Assembly (NCBI GenBank): GCA_031268385.1
Contig: JAIRXH010000010.1
Location: forward strand, 1 to 35,631
Reading direction: 5' to 3'
DNA length: 35,631 bases
Source of the DNA: Treponema sp.
GTDB lineage: Bacteria; Spirochaetota; Spirochaetia; Treponematales; Breznakiellaceae
Shown here: positions 16,561-24,563 of the stretch, piece by piece
How the letters are laid out: every line of letters begins with the position of its first letter
Numbering within the stretch: position 1 is the stretch's first letter
The notes under the pieces: model-generated
The model's input: the letters and a program-made list of their open reading frames with translations, nothing else
What the model was told of the DNA's origin: nothing
The model's database searches: none
Made by a program: the position numbers and the translations under genes

Positions 16561-17064
16561 CTAAAAGTGGTGATTCAGTACAAGACTGCGGGACAGTGGA
16601 GGCAGCTGTGTTCCCCGGCTGGAATAGAGCCGTCCGCGCCGTTCGGGAAAAGCCGCCTCGAGACAAGCCTCCGCCAGGGTCCGCGCCTCGCCCAGAAAAC
16701 CGGCCAGAGCGTCGCCTGAGGCCCTGATTCGAAGACATTCGGTTTTGAGGCCCCGGTACAGTCCGGCAAGTTTGTTTCTGGACGCGGGGGGAAAACGGGA
16801 AACAAAGGCGTAAAACCGGCCTTTTTCGTCGCCTGAACCGGGAAATTCCGAAAGGACAGCCTCCCGTTCGGCTTCCGCCTCCCTGAATTCCGCGCCCAGT
16901 CCGTCGACGGCCTCAAGCCGCGTCTCTATGTTCTCCCAGTCCTGTCCGGCCACGCCCTTCCATACCTCTTCCTGCAGGGCCGCTATCTTCCCGACAAGTT
17001 CCGTTTCCCTGGAAAGGACGCTGAAACACCGGTCATACAAATCATTCATGTCTTCCATCCGCAT
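16561..17064 (-). CDS. flgN: FlgN-like export chaperone for FlgK/FlgL
   Basis: The 167-residue product is almost all helical (MEDMNDLYDRCFSVLSRETE, IAALQEEVWKGVAGQDWENI), the size and pattern of FlgN chaperones, which hold FlgK and FlgL before export. The sequence of this family is poorly conserved, so the call rests on composition and on its place directly ahead of flgK, 11 bases away. Start codons are clustered: ATG 17064 is chosen because AGAGAGG lies seven bases upstream. ATG 17058 is also possible. A good sigma-28-type promoter lies just upstream, making this the first gene of the leftward operon. Confidence 0.75.
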   Translation of the reverse strand: MRMEDMNDLYDRCFSVLSRETELVGKIAALQEEVWKGVAGQDWENIETRLEAVDGLGAEFREAEAEREAVLSEFPGSGDEKGRFYAFVSRFPPASRNKLAGLYRGLKTECLRIRASGDALAGFLGEARTLAEACLEAAFPERRGRLYSSRGTQLPPLSRSLVLNHHF

Positions 17065-17082
17065 ACCATTACCTCTCTTCAT

Positions 17083-17109
17083 ATATCGGCATCCCCCGCC
17101 GCGCCTTGA
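17083..17109 (-). promoter_or_regulatory. Candidate sigma-28 promoter of the flgN-flgK-flgL-fliW-csrA operon
   Basis: On the minus strand TCAA (17109-17106), exactly 15 bases, then GCCGATAT (17090-17083) match TAAA-N15-GCCGATAA at 3 of 4 and 7 of 8 positions. The start of transcription would fall near 17076, leaving only about 12 bases of leader that just retain GAGG of the flgN SD. The -35 bases coincide with the TTGACA of the opposite tRNA promoter. Confidence 0.5.
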
Positions 17110-17134
17110 CAAAAAACACAAAACGGACCATAGT
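17106..17134 (+). promoter_or_regulatory. Sigma-70-type promoter of the tRNA-His gene
   Basis: TTGACA (17106-17111), a 17-base spacer and CATAGT (17129-17134) give a perfect -35 and a 4-of-6 -10. The predicted start lies about 10 bases before tRNA-His, as expected for a stable RNA gene. Confidence 0.6.
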
Positions 17135-17149
17135 TATGCTGTTCGTGAT

Positions 17150-17222
17150 GGTGGGTGTAGCTCAATGGTGGAGCCCCAGATTGTGGATCTGGATGTTGCG
17201 GGTTCGAGCCCCGTCATCCACC
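17150..17222 (+). tRNA. tRNA-His (anticodon GTG)
   Basis: The cloverleaf is complete. The acceptor stem is GTGGGTG/CATCCAC with an extra G at -1 (17150) opposite the discriminator C, the hallmark of tRNA-His. The anticodon stem CCAGA/TCTGG encloses TTGTGGA, and the T arm GCGGG-TTCGAGC-CCCGT is canonical. CCA is not encoded. Confidence 0.95.
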
Positions 17223-17244
17223 CGGCGGCAGCGGCCCTGAAAGA

Positions 17245-17318
17245 GCGTCCGTAGCTCACGTGGATAGAGCGACGGACTTCGAATCCGTAGGCAGCAGGTT
17301 CGAGTCCTGCCGGACGCG
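17245..17318 (+). tRNA. tRNA-Arg (anticodon TCG)
   Basis: Acceptor stem GCGTCCG/CGGACGC, anticodon stem ACGGA/TCCGT around CTTCGAA giving anticodon TCG, and a canonical GTTCGAGTC T arm. CCA is not encoded. It lies 22 bases after tRNA-His and may share its transcript. Confidence 0.95.
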
Positions 17319-17381
17319 TGGCACATTCCGCGGATCTTTTCGGGACGCGGGGGGCCGTGTCTTGAGGACGCGGAAAATTAC

Positions 17382-17410
17382 TTGACGAAGGCGGATTTTT
17401 CCGGTACGGT
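17382..17410 (+). promoter_or_regulatory. Possible promoter before tRNA-Lys
   Basis: TTGACG (17382-17387), 17 bases, then TACGGT (17405-17410). The -35 is good and the -10 is weak. It lies in the 146-base gap between tRNA-Arg and tRNA-Lys, which otherwise holds nothing I recognise. Confidence 0.3.
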
Positions 17411-17464
17411 AACGGTGAAGAATGTCCGGAACGTTCAGGGTCTGGTAATCCCGGTGTGTTTTTT

Positions 17465-17537
17465 GGGCCGCTAGCTCAGCTGGTAGAGCAGCAGACTCTT
17501 AATCTGCGGGTCCTGAGTTCGATCCTCGGGCGGCTCA
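17465..17537 (+). tRNA. tRNA-Lys (anticodon CTT)
   Basis: Acceptor stem GGGCCGC/GCGGCTC with one G-T pair, anticodon stem GCAGA/TCTGC around CTCTTAA giving CTT, and T-loop TTCGATC. CCA is not encoded. Confidence 0.95.
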
Positions 17538-17598
17538 AAGTCCAAGCCCGAAGGGCGCGGATATACGGCGGACGGGTGTTCCGTTGAAGTGTCATTAC

Positions 17599-17670
17599 GC
17601 GGGAATAGCTCAGTGGTAGAGCGCGACCTTGCCAAGGTCGATGTCGCGGGTCCGACTCCCGTTTCCCGCT
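17599..17670 (+). tRNA. tRNA-Gly (anticodon GCC)
   Basis: Acceptor stem GCGGGAA/TTCCCGC, anticodon stem CGACC/GGTCG around TTGCCAA giving GCC. The T loop reads TCCGACT, so position 55 is C where nearly all tRNAs have U (pseudouridine), and the T stem includes a G-T pair. All other parts are normal. An intrinsic terminator follows four bases later. Confidence 0.92.
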
Positions 17671-17673
17671 TGG

Positions 17674-17699
17674 AACCCGGCCGGACGGCCGGGTTTTTT
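17674..17699 (+). terminator. Intrinsic terminator of the tRNA cluster
   Basis: AACCCGGCC (17674-17682) and GGCCGGGTT (17687-17695) form a 9-bp stem with loop GGAC, and the T tract runs 17694-17699. It ends the tRNA-Gly transcript. Confidence 0.9.
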
Positions 17700-17862
17700 G
17701 TCTCTGCGGGGGAGGCGGACCATACAATCCATTCCGATTCCACTCAACAAAGGGCGCGGAACAAGGCGCGGGGGTCTTTGCCGGGGGTCCGGCTTCCCCG
17801 TCATGTCTGACACCCGCGGTTTATTAGTAATTCACGGTCTTTTGCATTATCATTTAGATTGT

Positions 17863-19320
17863 ATGAACAAATGGCGGATGTATGTTTTTCTTGCCGCGGA
17901 GGCCCTTTTCTTTTCGGGCTGCAATTTTTTCCAGACTTCTCTCGCGGAATATCTCCACGATACCGGGACTACTGCCGGGGCGGGGCAGACGCCGCCGAAC
18001 CTGCGTCTGGCGGAACTTTACGTGACATACAACGGCGGACGGTACAGCCCGGTTGAGCCCCTGGACGAAATCCGGGACACGTTTACCATTTTTGTTCCTC
18101 CCGCTTCCCTGGCCGCGTCAGGTTCCGTCCCGCTTACGGCGGTTCCGGCGGTCGCCTCTTCAACGGTTACCACGTCGGGATCTCTTTTCATGCCGCTGCG
18201 GGCAGTCGTGCTTATCGAGGGAAAATTCTTTACCCGTTACCGTAACGACAGAACCATACTGATTACCGTAACCACGGCGGAGGGCCTTTCCAAAGCCTAT
18301 ACGGTAACGGCGATTTGGGCGGAATTCATTACCCGCCAGGAGGAACTTGCGGCGATTGGAACCGATACCGCGAAACTCGGCCAGGATTATTATCTGAAAC
18401 CCGGTTCCCTGTTTGCCGTTTCGAACTGGGTTCCCATTGGCGCGGCGGGGGATTATTCATCCGGCAATGCCTTTACCGGCAGCGTAAGGGGCAACGGCAG
18501 CGTCATACAGGTGAACAGTTTCAAAAATCCGCCTTCATCCCCGGTCCAGAACCAGGGGGTCTTTTTGCGGCTGCAAAACGCGGGCATTGAAGACCTCCAT
18601 GTTCATCTGGCAGGCGGTCCTGTCAATACAGGCGCCCTGAACGCGGGAGGCCTTGCCGGAACCGCCGAAAACAGTTTTATATGGCGGGTGAAAGTTTCCG
18701 GAATAATCAGGAACGATGTCACGGCCGGCTCCAATTCGGTGCATACCGGGGGAATTGCCGGCCTCCTTTCGAAAGGGGCGCTTGTCGCCGATTCCCTGTC
18801 CGCCGTCGAGGTCAGAAGCCGGGTCTCCACATCGGCGGAACATTATATCGGCGGAATCACCGGATGGCAGGAAGCCGCAAGCGGAGGCTTTATCTTCAAA
18901 AGTTGTTCGAGGGGAAATGTCATTGCCGAAGGCGTTCCCCCCGCCGACACACCGGGAACCGTGGGAGGAATCACGGGTGGCGGCGGCAACATGATAAATA
19001 CAAGCGTCATGGGATGCGTCGTGCTCGCGGGCGCGCTCCGGGCAGAGATCGCTTCCTCGTCACCGGGCAGCGTGAACCGCATTCTGGGCCGCTGGAGCGG
19101 CCCTACCCTTTCCGCTTACAACACATACAATTACTACAACAGCGCCCTTGACATGCCGGGAGCCATCACGGGAAGCCCTTCCGGTCTGGGGGGCATTGAG
19201 GGCACCCCCAGATCCCTCAGCCTGCTTCAAACGAGGACGGAGTACGAGGCTCTCGGCTGGGATTTTACCGCCATCTGGAAGATGGGCCCGGACAGCTATC
19301 CTGTTCTGATGTGGGAATAA
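17863..19320 (+). CDS. Lipoprotein with GLUG-like glycine-rich repeats
   Basis: The frame is open from 17629, but that start lies inside tRNA-Gly. ATG 17863 gives 485 residues with a clear lipoprotein signal: MNKWRMYVFLAAEALFFSGC, with the lipidated Cys at 20 after SG. After a beta-rich N-terminal part come Gly-rich repeats with the pattern GGxxG (ALNAGGLAGTAEN, HTGGIAGLLSKGA, YIGGITGWQEAA, TVGGITGGGGN) and a C-terminal LGWDF...W.MG..SYPVLMW. This resembles GLUG-motif surface proteins common in treponemes and Bacteroidetes. The function is unknown; adhesion is often suggested for such proteins. No SD is visible. The region 17800-17862 just upstream is AT-rich and may hold the promoter. The cyclase gene follows by three bases. 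Confidence 0.8.
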   Translation: MNKWRMYVFLAAEALFFSGCNFFQTSLAEYLHDTGTTAGAGQTPPNLRLAELYVTYNGGRYSPVEPLDEIRDTFTIFVPPASLAASGSVPLTAVPAVASSTVTTSGSLFMPLRAVVLIEGKFFTRYRNDRTILITVTTAEGLSKAYTVTAIWAEFITRQEELAAIGTDTAKLGQDYYLKPGSLFAVSNWVPIGAAGDYSSGNAFTGSVRGNGSVIQVNSFKNPPSSPVQNQGVFLRLQNAGIEDLHVHLAGGPVNTGALNAGGLAGTAENSFIWRVKVSGIIRNDVTAGSNSVHTGGIAGLLSKGALVADSLSAVEVRSRVSTSAEHYIGGITGWQEAASGGFIFKSCSRGNVIAEGVPPADTPGTVGGITGGGGNMINTSVMGCVVLAGALRAEIASSSPGSVNRILGRWSGPTLSAYNTYNYYNSALDMPGAITGSPSGLGGIEGTPRSLSLLQTRTEYEALGWDFTAIWKMGPDSYPVLMWE

Positions 19321-19323
19321 TCC

Positions 19324-21156
19324 ATGGAAACCGCCGTCCGGGTCCGTTACCCAATAGGCTTCAAGCTCATGTTCATCATTACGGGACTTCTGGCCCTTTC
19401 CCTTGGGACCATTACCTTTCTTGTCTCAAGTCTTGTTTCCATGGATGTACGGGTTACGGCGGAGAACACCAATTTTTCGGCCAATACCCAGGCGGCGGAG
19501 GCGGCGGAAAACTTTCTTTCGTTTAACAGATCCGCGGCGCTCATACTGCTGCATACCCTCCAATCCGTTACGGAAGGCGAAGAAAGCGAACGTGTCATCG
19601 AATACTTTTTTTCCGAAAACCGCGCCGTTGCCGCACTGGTTTCAGGCGGAAGGGTTCTTGTAAACGACGATTTTTTTCTTGTTCACGAAGCGGATTCCTC
19701 GCCGCTTGTCTCCTTTCTCGATTCCCGCCGGGGTTACCTCGACAGGGCCGCCGGGGGGGACCTCATCGTTCTCAACGCGACGCTCGATTTTGAAATCCCC
19801 ATGCTGGCGATGCTGCTCCCCTCCGAAAAAGGAACGCCGGCGGCGGTGTTTTTCTCCCCCGAATTCCTGGCCCAAAACTTCGGTGAAAATGTCAATCTTT
19901 CCTTTCTCATCAACAGTGAAGGTGATCTTCTTGTACATCCGGATCAGCGCCTCATGAAGGAAGGGGCCAATTACAGGAACAACCCCCTTGTCAAATCCAT
20001 GCGCGAACAGGGCATAGAAAAACGCCAGATCCTTTACACCGACGCCGGGGTGCGCTATTTTGGCGCCTTCGCGAAACTGCCGCTGGCGAATCTGGCGGTG
20101 ATCACCATCGTGGAGTACAACGTGGTCTTTGAGGGAATCGCCGCCACCACAAGGCGCAACATCTGGCTCAGCGCCGGAGTACTGTGGATCTCCGTAATGT
20201 GCGTCTGGTTCTTTTCCAAAACGATAAGCGGTCCCCTCAAAAATCTTTCCATGGCCGCAGGACGGATCAAGGGAGGGGAATTCGACATCGAGATGCACAC
20301 CAAAAACAGGGACGAGATAGGCCTTCTTACGGCAAGTTTTGTGGAAATGGGAAAGGGGCTTGCCGAACGGGAACGGCTCAAGGATACCTTTGGCCGTTTC
20401 ATAAACAGGGAGATAGCCGAACGCGCCATGAAGGGGGAACTGGAACTGGGCGGGGAAACCAAGTTTGCGACGGTATTCTTTTCCGACATACGGGACTTCA
20501 CCGCCATCTCCGAAAAGATGTCCCCGCAGGATATCGTCGGTTTCCTCAATTCCTATCTTGTCCGTATGGTCAACTGCGTTACCAAAACCGGCGGCGTGGT
20601 GGACAAATTCATAGGAGACGCCGTCATGGCCATCTGGGGCGCTCCGGTATCCACCGGAGATCCCTCCCGCGACGCCCTTTCCTGCGTCCGTTCGGCGCTC
20701 TTGATGCGCGCGGCGCTGCGGGAATACAACCAGAGCCGGGGAACGGAAAACAGGCCCTACCTGCGGATAGGCTGCGGCATCAATACAGGGGACGTGGTCG
20801 CCGGTCAAATAGGCTCGCGGGAGCGGATGGAGTACACGGTCATAGGGGACGCGGTAAACCTCGCTTCCCGCACGGAGGCGCTGAACAAGCCCCTGGGAAC
20901 GGATATCCTCATTACCGAAAACACCTGGGATCTTGTGAAGAAATACGTCATCACCGAAGAAATGCCCGGCGTCACCGTAAAGGGGAAGGAAAAACCGGTA
21001 CGCATGTTCGCGGTGGTAAACCTGCGGGTAACAGGCGGGCCGCAGCCGGCCCCCGTGACCCTTGAGGAAGTCCGCAGGCATCTGGGTATAGCGCCGCCCG
21101 GACCCGGCAGGCCGGATCTTGAGACGGTGGAAAAAAAGTACAAAATACATGACTAG
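19324..21156 (+). CDS. Membrane-bound class III adenylate/guanylate cyclase with extracytoplasmic sensor
   Basis: The 610-residue product has a transmembrane helix at about 14-36, a periplasmic Cache-like sensor to about 275, a second helix at about 280-299, a HAMP-like linker (ISGPLKNLSMAAGRIKGGEF), and a class III cyclase domain from about 380. The two metal-binding Asp are D388 in FFSDIRDFT and D432 in GDAVMAIWG. K428 and D509 fit adenine recognition, and N512 and R516 in AVNLASR are the transition-state residues. It should therefore make cAMP, though substrate choice is inferred. No cAMP-binding protein is seen in this window. Its last codons overlap the FecR-domain gene by eight bases. 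Confidence 0.92.
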   Translation: METAVRVRYPIGFKLMFIITGLLALSLGTITFLVSSLVSMDVRVTAENTNFSANTQAAEAAENFLSFNRSAALILLHTLQSVTEGEESERVIEYFFSENRAVAALVSGGRVLVNDDFFLVHEADSSPLVSFLDSRRGYLDRAAGGDLIVLNATLDFEIPMLAMLLPSEKGTPAAVFFSPEFLAQNFGENVNLSFLINSEGDLLVHPDQRLMKEGANYRNNPLVKSMREQGIEKRQILYTDAGVRYFGAFAKLPLANLAVITIVEYNVVFEGIAATTRRNIWLSAGVLWISVMCVWFFSKTISGPLKNLSMAAGRIKGGEFDIEMHTKNRDEIGLLTASFVEMGKGLAERERLKDTFGRFINREIAERAMKGELELGGETKFATVFFSDIRDFTAISEKMSPQDIVGFLNSYLVRMVNCVTKTGGVVDKFIGDAVMAIWGAPVSTGDPSRDALSCVRSALLMRAALREYNQSRGTENRPYLRIGCGINTGDVVAGQIGSRERMEYTVIGDAVNLASRTEALNKPLGTDILITENTWDLVKKYVITEEMPGVTVKGKEKPVRMFAVVNLRVTGGPQPAPVTLEEVRRHLGIAPPGPGRPDLETVEKKYKIHD

Positions 21157-22924
21157 CGTTTACGGCGGCCGGCCGGCTGACGGAACATACCGGCGCAAGG
21201 AGACAGCGTGGAACGCGCTGGTAGTACTCGTCTGCCTGGCGGGCGCCCTTTTTTCCTTTGGCATGTTCTGGAGAGATCTTTACCGCGGCATGGACCATCT
21301 TGCCGAACCGATGGGAACCATCACCTACAAACGGCAGGCGGCCCAGCGCCGCTTTACCGACCGGGTTCTCTGGATCAGGCTTGCGAAGGGCGCCCCGGTG
21401 TACCAGGGGGATTTCATACATACCGCCGAATTTTCCGAAGCCTCCATTCATTTTGGCGAAGGACCCGATATAAAACTCGCGGAAAACACGCTGATACAAA
21501 TACACAATGAAAACGGCGAAAATGTCGTGGACTTTTCCCAGGGGGATCTTTCCATCGCCCTGGACGCCGGCGCGGGTCCGCTTGCCATACGTGTCCTTGT
21601 GTCCGGGGAAAACCGCGTAAAACTGGACGCCGGCGCCGTCGTGAGCGCCTCCGTGGACGAGACCGGCGCCTTCGCCATGCAGGTACTGGAAGGAACCGTC
21701 ACAGCCAACGGAGAGACGCTGACCTCGGGCGAAAGTCTTCCCGCCGCCCTGGGGGAAGTCAGGGCCGCTCCCCTTTCTCCCCGGCCGGATACGTATTTTT
21801 TCGCGCCGGACGGAAAGGCCGATATACGTTTTACCTGGTCGCGCGTCAATTATTCGAATCTCTCAAGGTTCGAACTTGCCATGGACCGCCGTTTTCGTTC
21901 CGACAGAACGGAAAAGATCCTTTTGGTTCCCGAAGAATCCATCTCCGTTTCCCTTGATCCCGGAACGTACTGGTGGCGGGTGTACCCCGACGGCGGAGAG
22001 CCTCCCCGCGCGCCGGCCGGAAAAATCGTTGTCCTTCCCCCGGTAACACCCAGTCTCATAAGTCCGGCCGAAGGGTATGTCTTTTACCGGGACCAGGCGG
22101 ACCCCCGTCTGTTCTGGAAAAGCGGGCGGCGGCCTGCGAACATTCAGGACAGCGGGGAGTACCTTCTGGAAGTGGCGGACAATTCCCGCTTCGAACGGCC
22201 GCGTTTGTCGGTTCATGTGGAAGGAACGGAGGGCGCCTCCCTGGTGTACAATCCCGGCGAAGGCGCCTGGTACTGGCGGGTCAGGCAGGTTTTCCCGGAT
22301 GTCGAACTCCCTTTCGCCTGGTCGTATTTCTCCATCGTTTCAGGCGAAGCGGGAGGGGAAAGCTCCGGGGAGAACATCCCTTCCGGCCTGAACGCCGCGC
22401 CCGCCGGGCCGGCCGCCCCAACCGGCGCGCCGGAGATGGCCGCGGGGCGGGCGCCGGCCGCGTCCCGGACGGCTGAACCGGCCAGACAGCCTCCGGCCCC
22501 GCCGCCTTCCGGACAGGCGCGCCCCGAGCCGCTTCCTTCCCCCTCCGGCATGCATCCCCCGGATCGTTTTGTGGTGGGTCCCGGTGAAATAAAACGGAGC
22601 CGCCGTCTGGAATTCGGCTGGAACGCCGTTCCGGGGGCCAATTCCTACATCTTCACCCTTTTGAAAGAGAACGACACATCCCCGAACAGAGGGACATCCG
22701 GTTTCAGGACCATAATCGACGCCGAAACCAGACGTACCGCCTATACCGTCGAGGATATCGCCCTTCTTGAACGCGGCTCTTTTATCTGGCGTGTCGAGGC
22801 GGTGTACCGTTCCGGCGGCGGCATTGAACGGCGCGGAAAACCGGAAGAAAGCCGCTTTACCGTGAATGTTCCGGCGGTGGGAAATCCCCGTATCAGGGTT
22901 CCGGGAGTACTCTATGGCCAGTAG
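21149..22924 (+). CDS. FecR-domain membrane protein with fibronectin-like repeats
   Basis: Starting at ATG 21149, which overlaps the cyclase stop, the protein has 591 residues. A single transmembrane helix lies at about 21-40 (NALVVLVCLAGALFSFGMFW). A FecR domain follows (APVYQGDFIHTAEFSEASIH, IKLAENTLIQIHNENGEN, then LEGTVTANGETLTSGES). Later segments repeat a Y-WWRV/Y-WRVR pattern (GTYWWRVYPDGG, GAWYWRVRQVFP, GSFIWRVEAVYR), suggesting three fibronectin-type modules that place strands in the periplasm. Between modules two and three lies a linker of about 90 residues very rich in Ala, Pro and Gly. FecR domains transmit envelope signals; in spirochaetes they are often not linked to iron. Longer starts overlap the cyclase. 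Confidence 0.85.
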   Translation: MTSVYGGRPADGTYRRKETAWNALVVLVCLAGALFSFGMFWRDLYRGMDHLAEPMGTITYKRQAAQRRFTDRVLWIRLAKGAPVYQGDFIHTAEFSEASIHFGEGPDIKLAENTLIQIHNENGENVVDFSQGDLSIALDAGAGPLAIRVLVSGENRVKLDAGAVVSASVDETGAFAMQVLEGTVTANGETLTSGESLPAALGEVRAAPLSPRPDTYFFAPDGKADIRFTWSRVNYSNLSRFELAMDRRFRSDRTEKILLVPEESISVSLDPGTYWWRVYPDGGEPPRAPAGKIVVLPPVTPSLISPAEGYVFYRDQADPRLFWKSGRRPANIQDSGEYLLEVADNSRFERPRLSVHVEGTEGASLVYNPGEGAWYWRVRQVFPDVELPFAWSYFSIVSGEAGGESSGENIPSGLNAAPAGPAAPTGAPEMAAGRAPAASRTAEPARQPPAPPPSGQARPEPLPSPSGMHPPDRFVVGPGEIKRSRRLEFGWNAVPGANSYIFTLLKENDTSPNRGTSGFRTIIDAETRRTAYTVEDIALLERGSFIWRVEAVYRSGGGIERRGKPEESRFTVNVPAVGNPRIRVPGVLYGQ

Positions 22925-24092
22925 ATCTTTCCTTCCCGCTCTTTTCCTCCTTGCCGCCGTTCTTGCCGCCCAGCAAAATACGGAAAAATCCTATTTTATC
23001 GACGACAGTTCCGGGACCCCGCGCTTTGTACAGCGCATCTCCTGGTACCCCGAAGAATACGCGCTCTATTACGAGGTATACGTGGAAGATTCCGTTTCCC
23101 GGCGGGAGATTCTGCGGGAAAAGACCGGCGCGGATCACCTTGACATGTCCCTTCCGCCCGGCATCTACCGTTACCGCGTCCGCTCCTACGATCTTCTTGG
23201 AAAACCTTCGGAAGATCCCCCCTGGGAGCAGTTTGAGGTGCTTCCCGCGCTGAAGCCCGAACTCTTTTCTTTTGATCCCGCCGTCATCCGGCCCGAACCG
23301 GAAAAGGGCCCGGCCGCGTCCGCCTTTCCCAAATCCCTGACCCTGCGCGGCCACAATCTGGAAAACGGCGCCCGCGTTACGCTACGAAACAGGGAGAACG
23401 GTATGGAAACCGATGGGATCCTGTTCTCCCGGTCTGAAGGGAATACCGGCGAAGCGGTTTTTTCCTCCTGGCCCGGAGCGGGAACCTATGACGTGACGGT
23501 CGAAAATCCGGGGGGATTGTCCGTCTCCCTGGGCCCGGTGACGCTGCTCCGTCCGCCGCGTTTTCGCGCCGGTTATTTTTCGGCGGGATACGGGCCACTA
23601 TTCCCCATTCACGGCCAGTTCAACACAATGCTCGCGGGCAGGCTGTACCCCCTTGGTTTTTTTGCCCGTTTCGGCTTTATGCCCCTGAAAGTGAACAATT
23701 TTTCCTTCGGTTTTGAAAGCGCCGCGGGCTGGAATTACCTTTCTTCGGATTATTTTTCCGGCGTAAGGGATTACCGGGTAACGGGCCATTTCGCGAATCT
23801 TAAAGTCCACGCGGCGGCCCGGATGTCCCTTGCCGAAGGGAGAGCGGTCTTTGCCCTGTACGGCGGCGGCGGACTTGCCGCCATGCTCAATTTCAGGAAA
23901 TGGAGCCCGGAAGCCCCCGTCCCGGCGGTAAACGCCCTCTTTCCCGCGGGAAGCGCCGGATTTCAGGCGGCCTGGCATTTTTCACAAGACTGGTTCGCCG
24001 TGCTGGGCCTTGAATACCTGTACCTTTTTTCCGCGGATGAAACCAATCCGGGTTTTCTTCTTCCTTTCGCCGGGGCCGGTCTGCGGTTCTGA
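22914..24092 (+). CDS. Outer-membrane beta-barrel-type protein with IPT/TIG-like domain
   Basis: Starting at ATG 22914, inside the end of the FecR gene, the product has 392 residues with a cleavable signal peptide (MASRSFLPALFLLAAVLAAQ). Residues to about 110 form a fibronectin-like module (YEVYVEDS, GIYRYRVRSYD). A TIG/IPT-like segment follows (KSLTLRGHNLENGARVTLRN, GTYDVTVENPGG). From about 215 the sequence alternates aromatic and small residues (FRAGYFSAGYGPLFPI, VNNFSFGFESAAGWNY) and ends in FAGAGLRF, with the terminal Phe typical of outer-membrane barrels. It is probably the surface partner of the FecR protein and cyclase upstream. I do not recognise a named family. Confidence 0.8.
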   Translation: MASRSFLPALFLLAAVLAAQQNTEKSYFIDDSSGTPRFVQRISWYPEEYALYYEVYVEDSVSRREILREKTGADHLDMSLPPGIYRYRVRSYDLLGKPSEDPPWEQFEVLPALKPELFSFDPAVIRPEPEKGPAASAFPKSLTLRGHNLENGARVTLRNRENGMETDGILFSRSEGNTGEAVFSSWPGAGTYDVTVENPGGLSVSLGPVTLLRPPRFRAGYFSAGYGPLFPIHGQFNTMLAGRLYPLGFFARFGFMPLKVNNFSFGFESAAGWNYLSSDYFSGVRDYRVTGHFANLKVHAAARMSLAEGRAVFALYGGGGLAAMLNFRKWSPEAPVPAVNALFPAGSAGFQAAWHFSQDWFAVLGLEYLYLFSADETNPGFLLPFAGAGLRF

Positions 24093-24144
24093 CAGATTCA
24101 CTGTTATACGACGCAATCCGGCCAAGATGCCTCATTTTAAAATG

Positions 24145-24275
24145 TTGCCTTCGGCCGCGCACATGCCTGGGAGTTTTGCGGCTCTTCGACCTTCCGCGCC
24201 GCCCACACACACATGGAGTTTTCGCGGTGCGAAAACTCCCCAGCCGAAGGCAAAGCGCCAGCTTTGCCTTCGGCC
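24145..24275. repeat. Composite inverted-repeat block in the 24093-24401 gap
   Basis: Two perfect hairpins stand side by side. GGAGTTTTCGC/GCGAAAACTCC pairs 24215-24225 with 24229-24239. A 14-bp stem, GCCGAAGGCAAAGC/GCTTTGCCTTCGGC, pairs 24243-24256 with 24261-24274. The same motifs occur again upstream as single arms: TTGCCTTCGGCC at 24145-24156 (copy of 24264-24275) and GGGAGTTTTGCGG at 24169-24181. No U tract follows, so it is not a standard terminator. It may be a REP- or MITE-like dispersed repeat or a structured RNA. The rest of the gap has no convincing gene. Confidence 0.65.
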
Positions 24276-24276
24276 C

Positions 24277-24306
24277 TTGACGAAAAGTCACGCGGCAGGC
24301 TAAAAT
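24277..24306 (+). promoter_or_regulatory. Candidate promoter for tRNA-Leu and tig
   Basis: TTGACG (24277-24282), 18 bases, then TAAAAT (24301-24306) is a good sigma-70-type match. Transcription would start near 24313, about 90 bases before tRNA-Leu. It begins just after the repeat block. Confidence 0.5.
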
Positions 24307-24401
24307 CGTCCTGAAAGCGGGACAGCCCTTCCCGGAGACTTGACGCTCCGCTTCTCCGGCAAAGCGCGTTTCCGGATACGCGCGGCGTCCGGCGCAAACA
24401 C

Positions 24402-24482
24402 GCGAGAGTGGTGGAATTGGCAGACACGCCAGACTTAGGATCTGGTGCCCCAGGCATAAGGGTTCAAGTCCCTTCTCTCGCA
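24402..24482 (+). tRNA. tRNA-Leu (anticodon TAG)
   Basis: Class II tRNA with acceptor GCGAGAG/CTCTCGC, anticodon stem CCAGA/TCTGG around CTTAGGA giving TAG, a long variable arm (TGCCCCAGGCATA) and T-loop TTCAAGT. CCA is not encoded. It lies 81 bases before tig and may be on the same transcript. Confidence 0.95.
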
Positions 24483-24563
24483 CACCATACGGGTGAAGGA
24501 GCCTTAAAGGGGCCGGGATCTTCGGGGTGGATCCTTCCCGCAAAACAACGAAAGAGGCATTGT

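Noticed and set aside
17629-17862. Upstream extension of the lipoprotein frame
   Set aside because: It begins inside tRNA-Gly and crosses its terminator. The lipoprotein signal starts at ATG 17863.
19642-21150. 502-codon open frame on the minus strand opposite the cyclase
   Set aside because: The plus strand encodes a complete cyclase with all catalytic residues; the antisense frame has shadow-like composition (many Gly, His, Arg, Val).
24408-24563. Upstream extension of the tig frame
   Set aside because: It would translate tRNA-Leu. GTG 24564 with AGAGG matches the trigger factor N-terminus.
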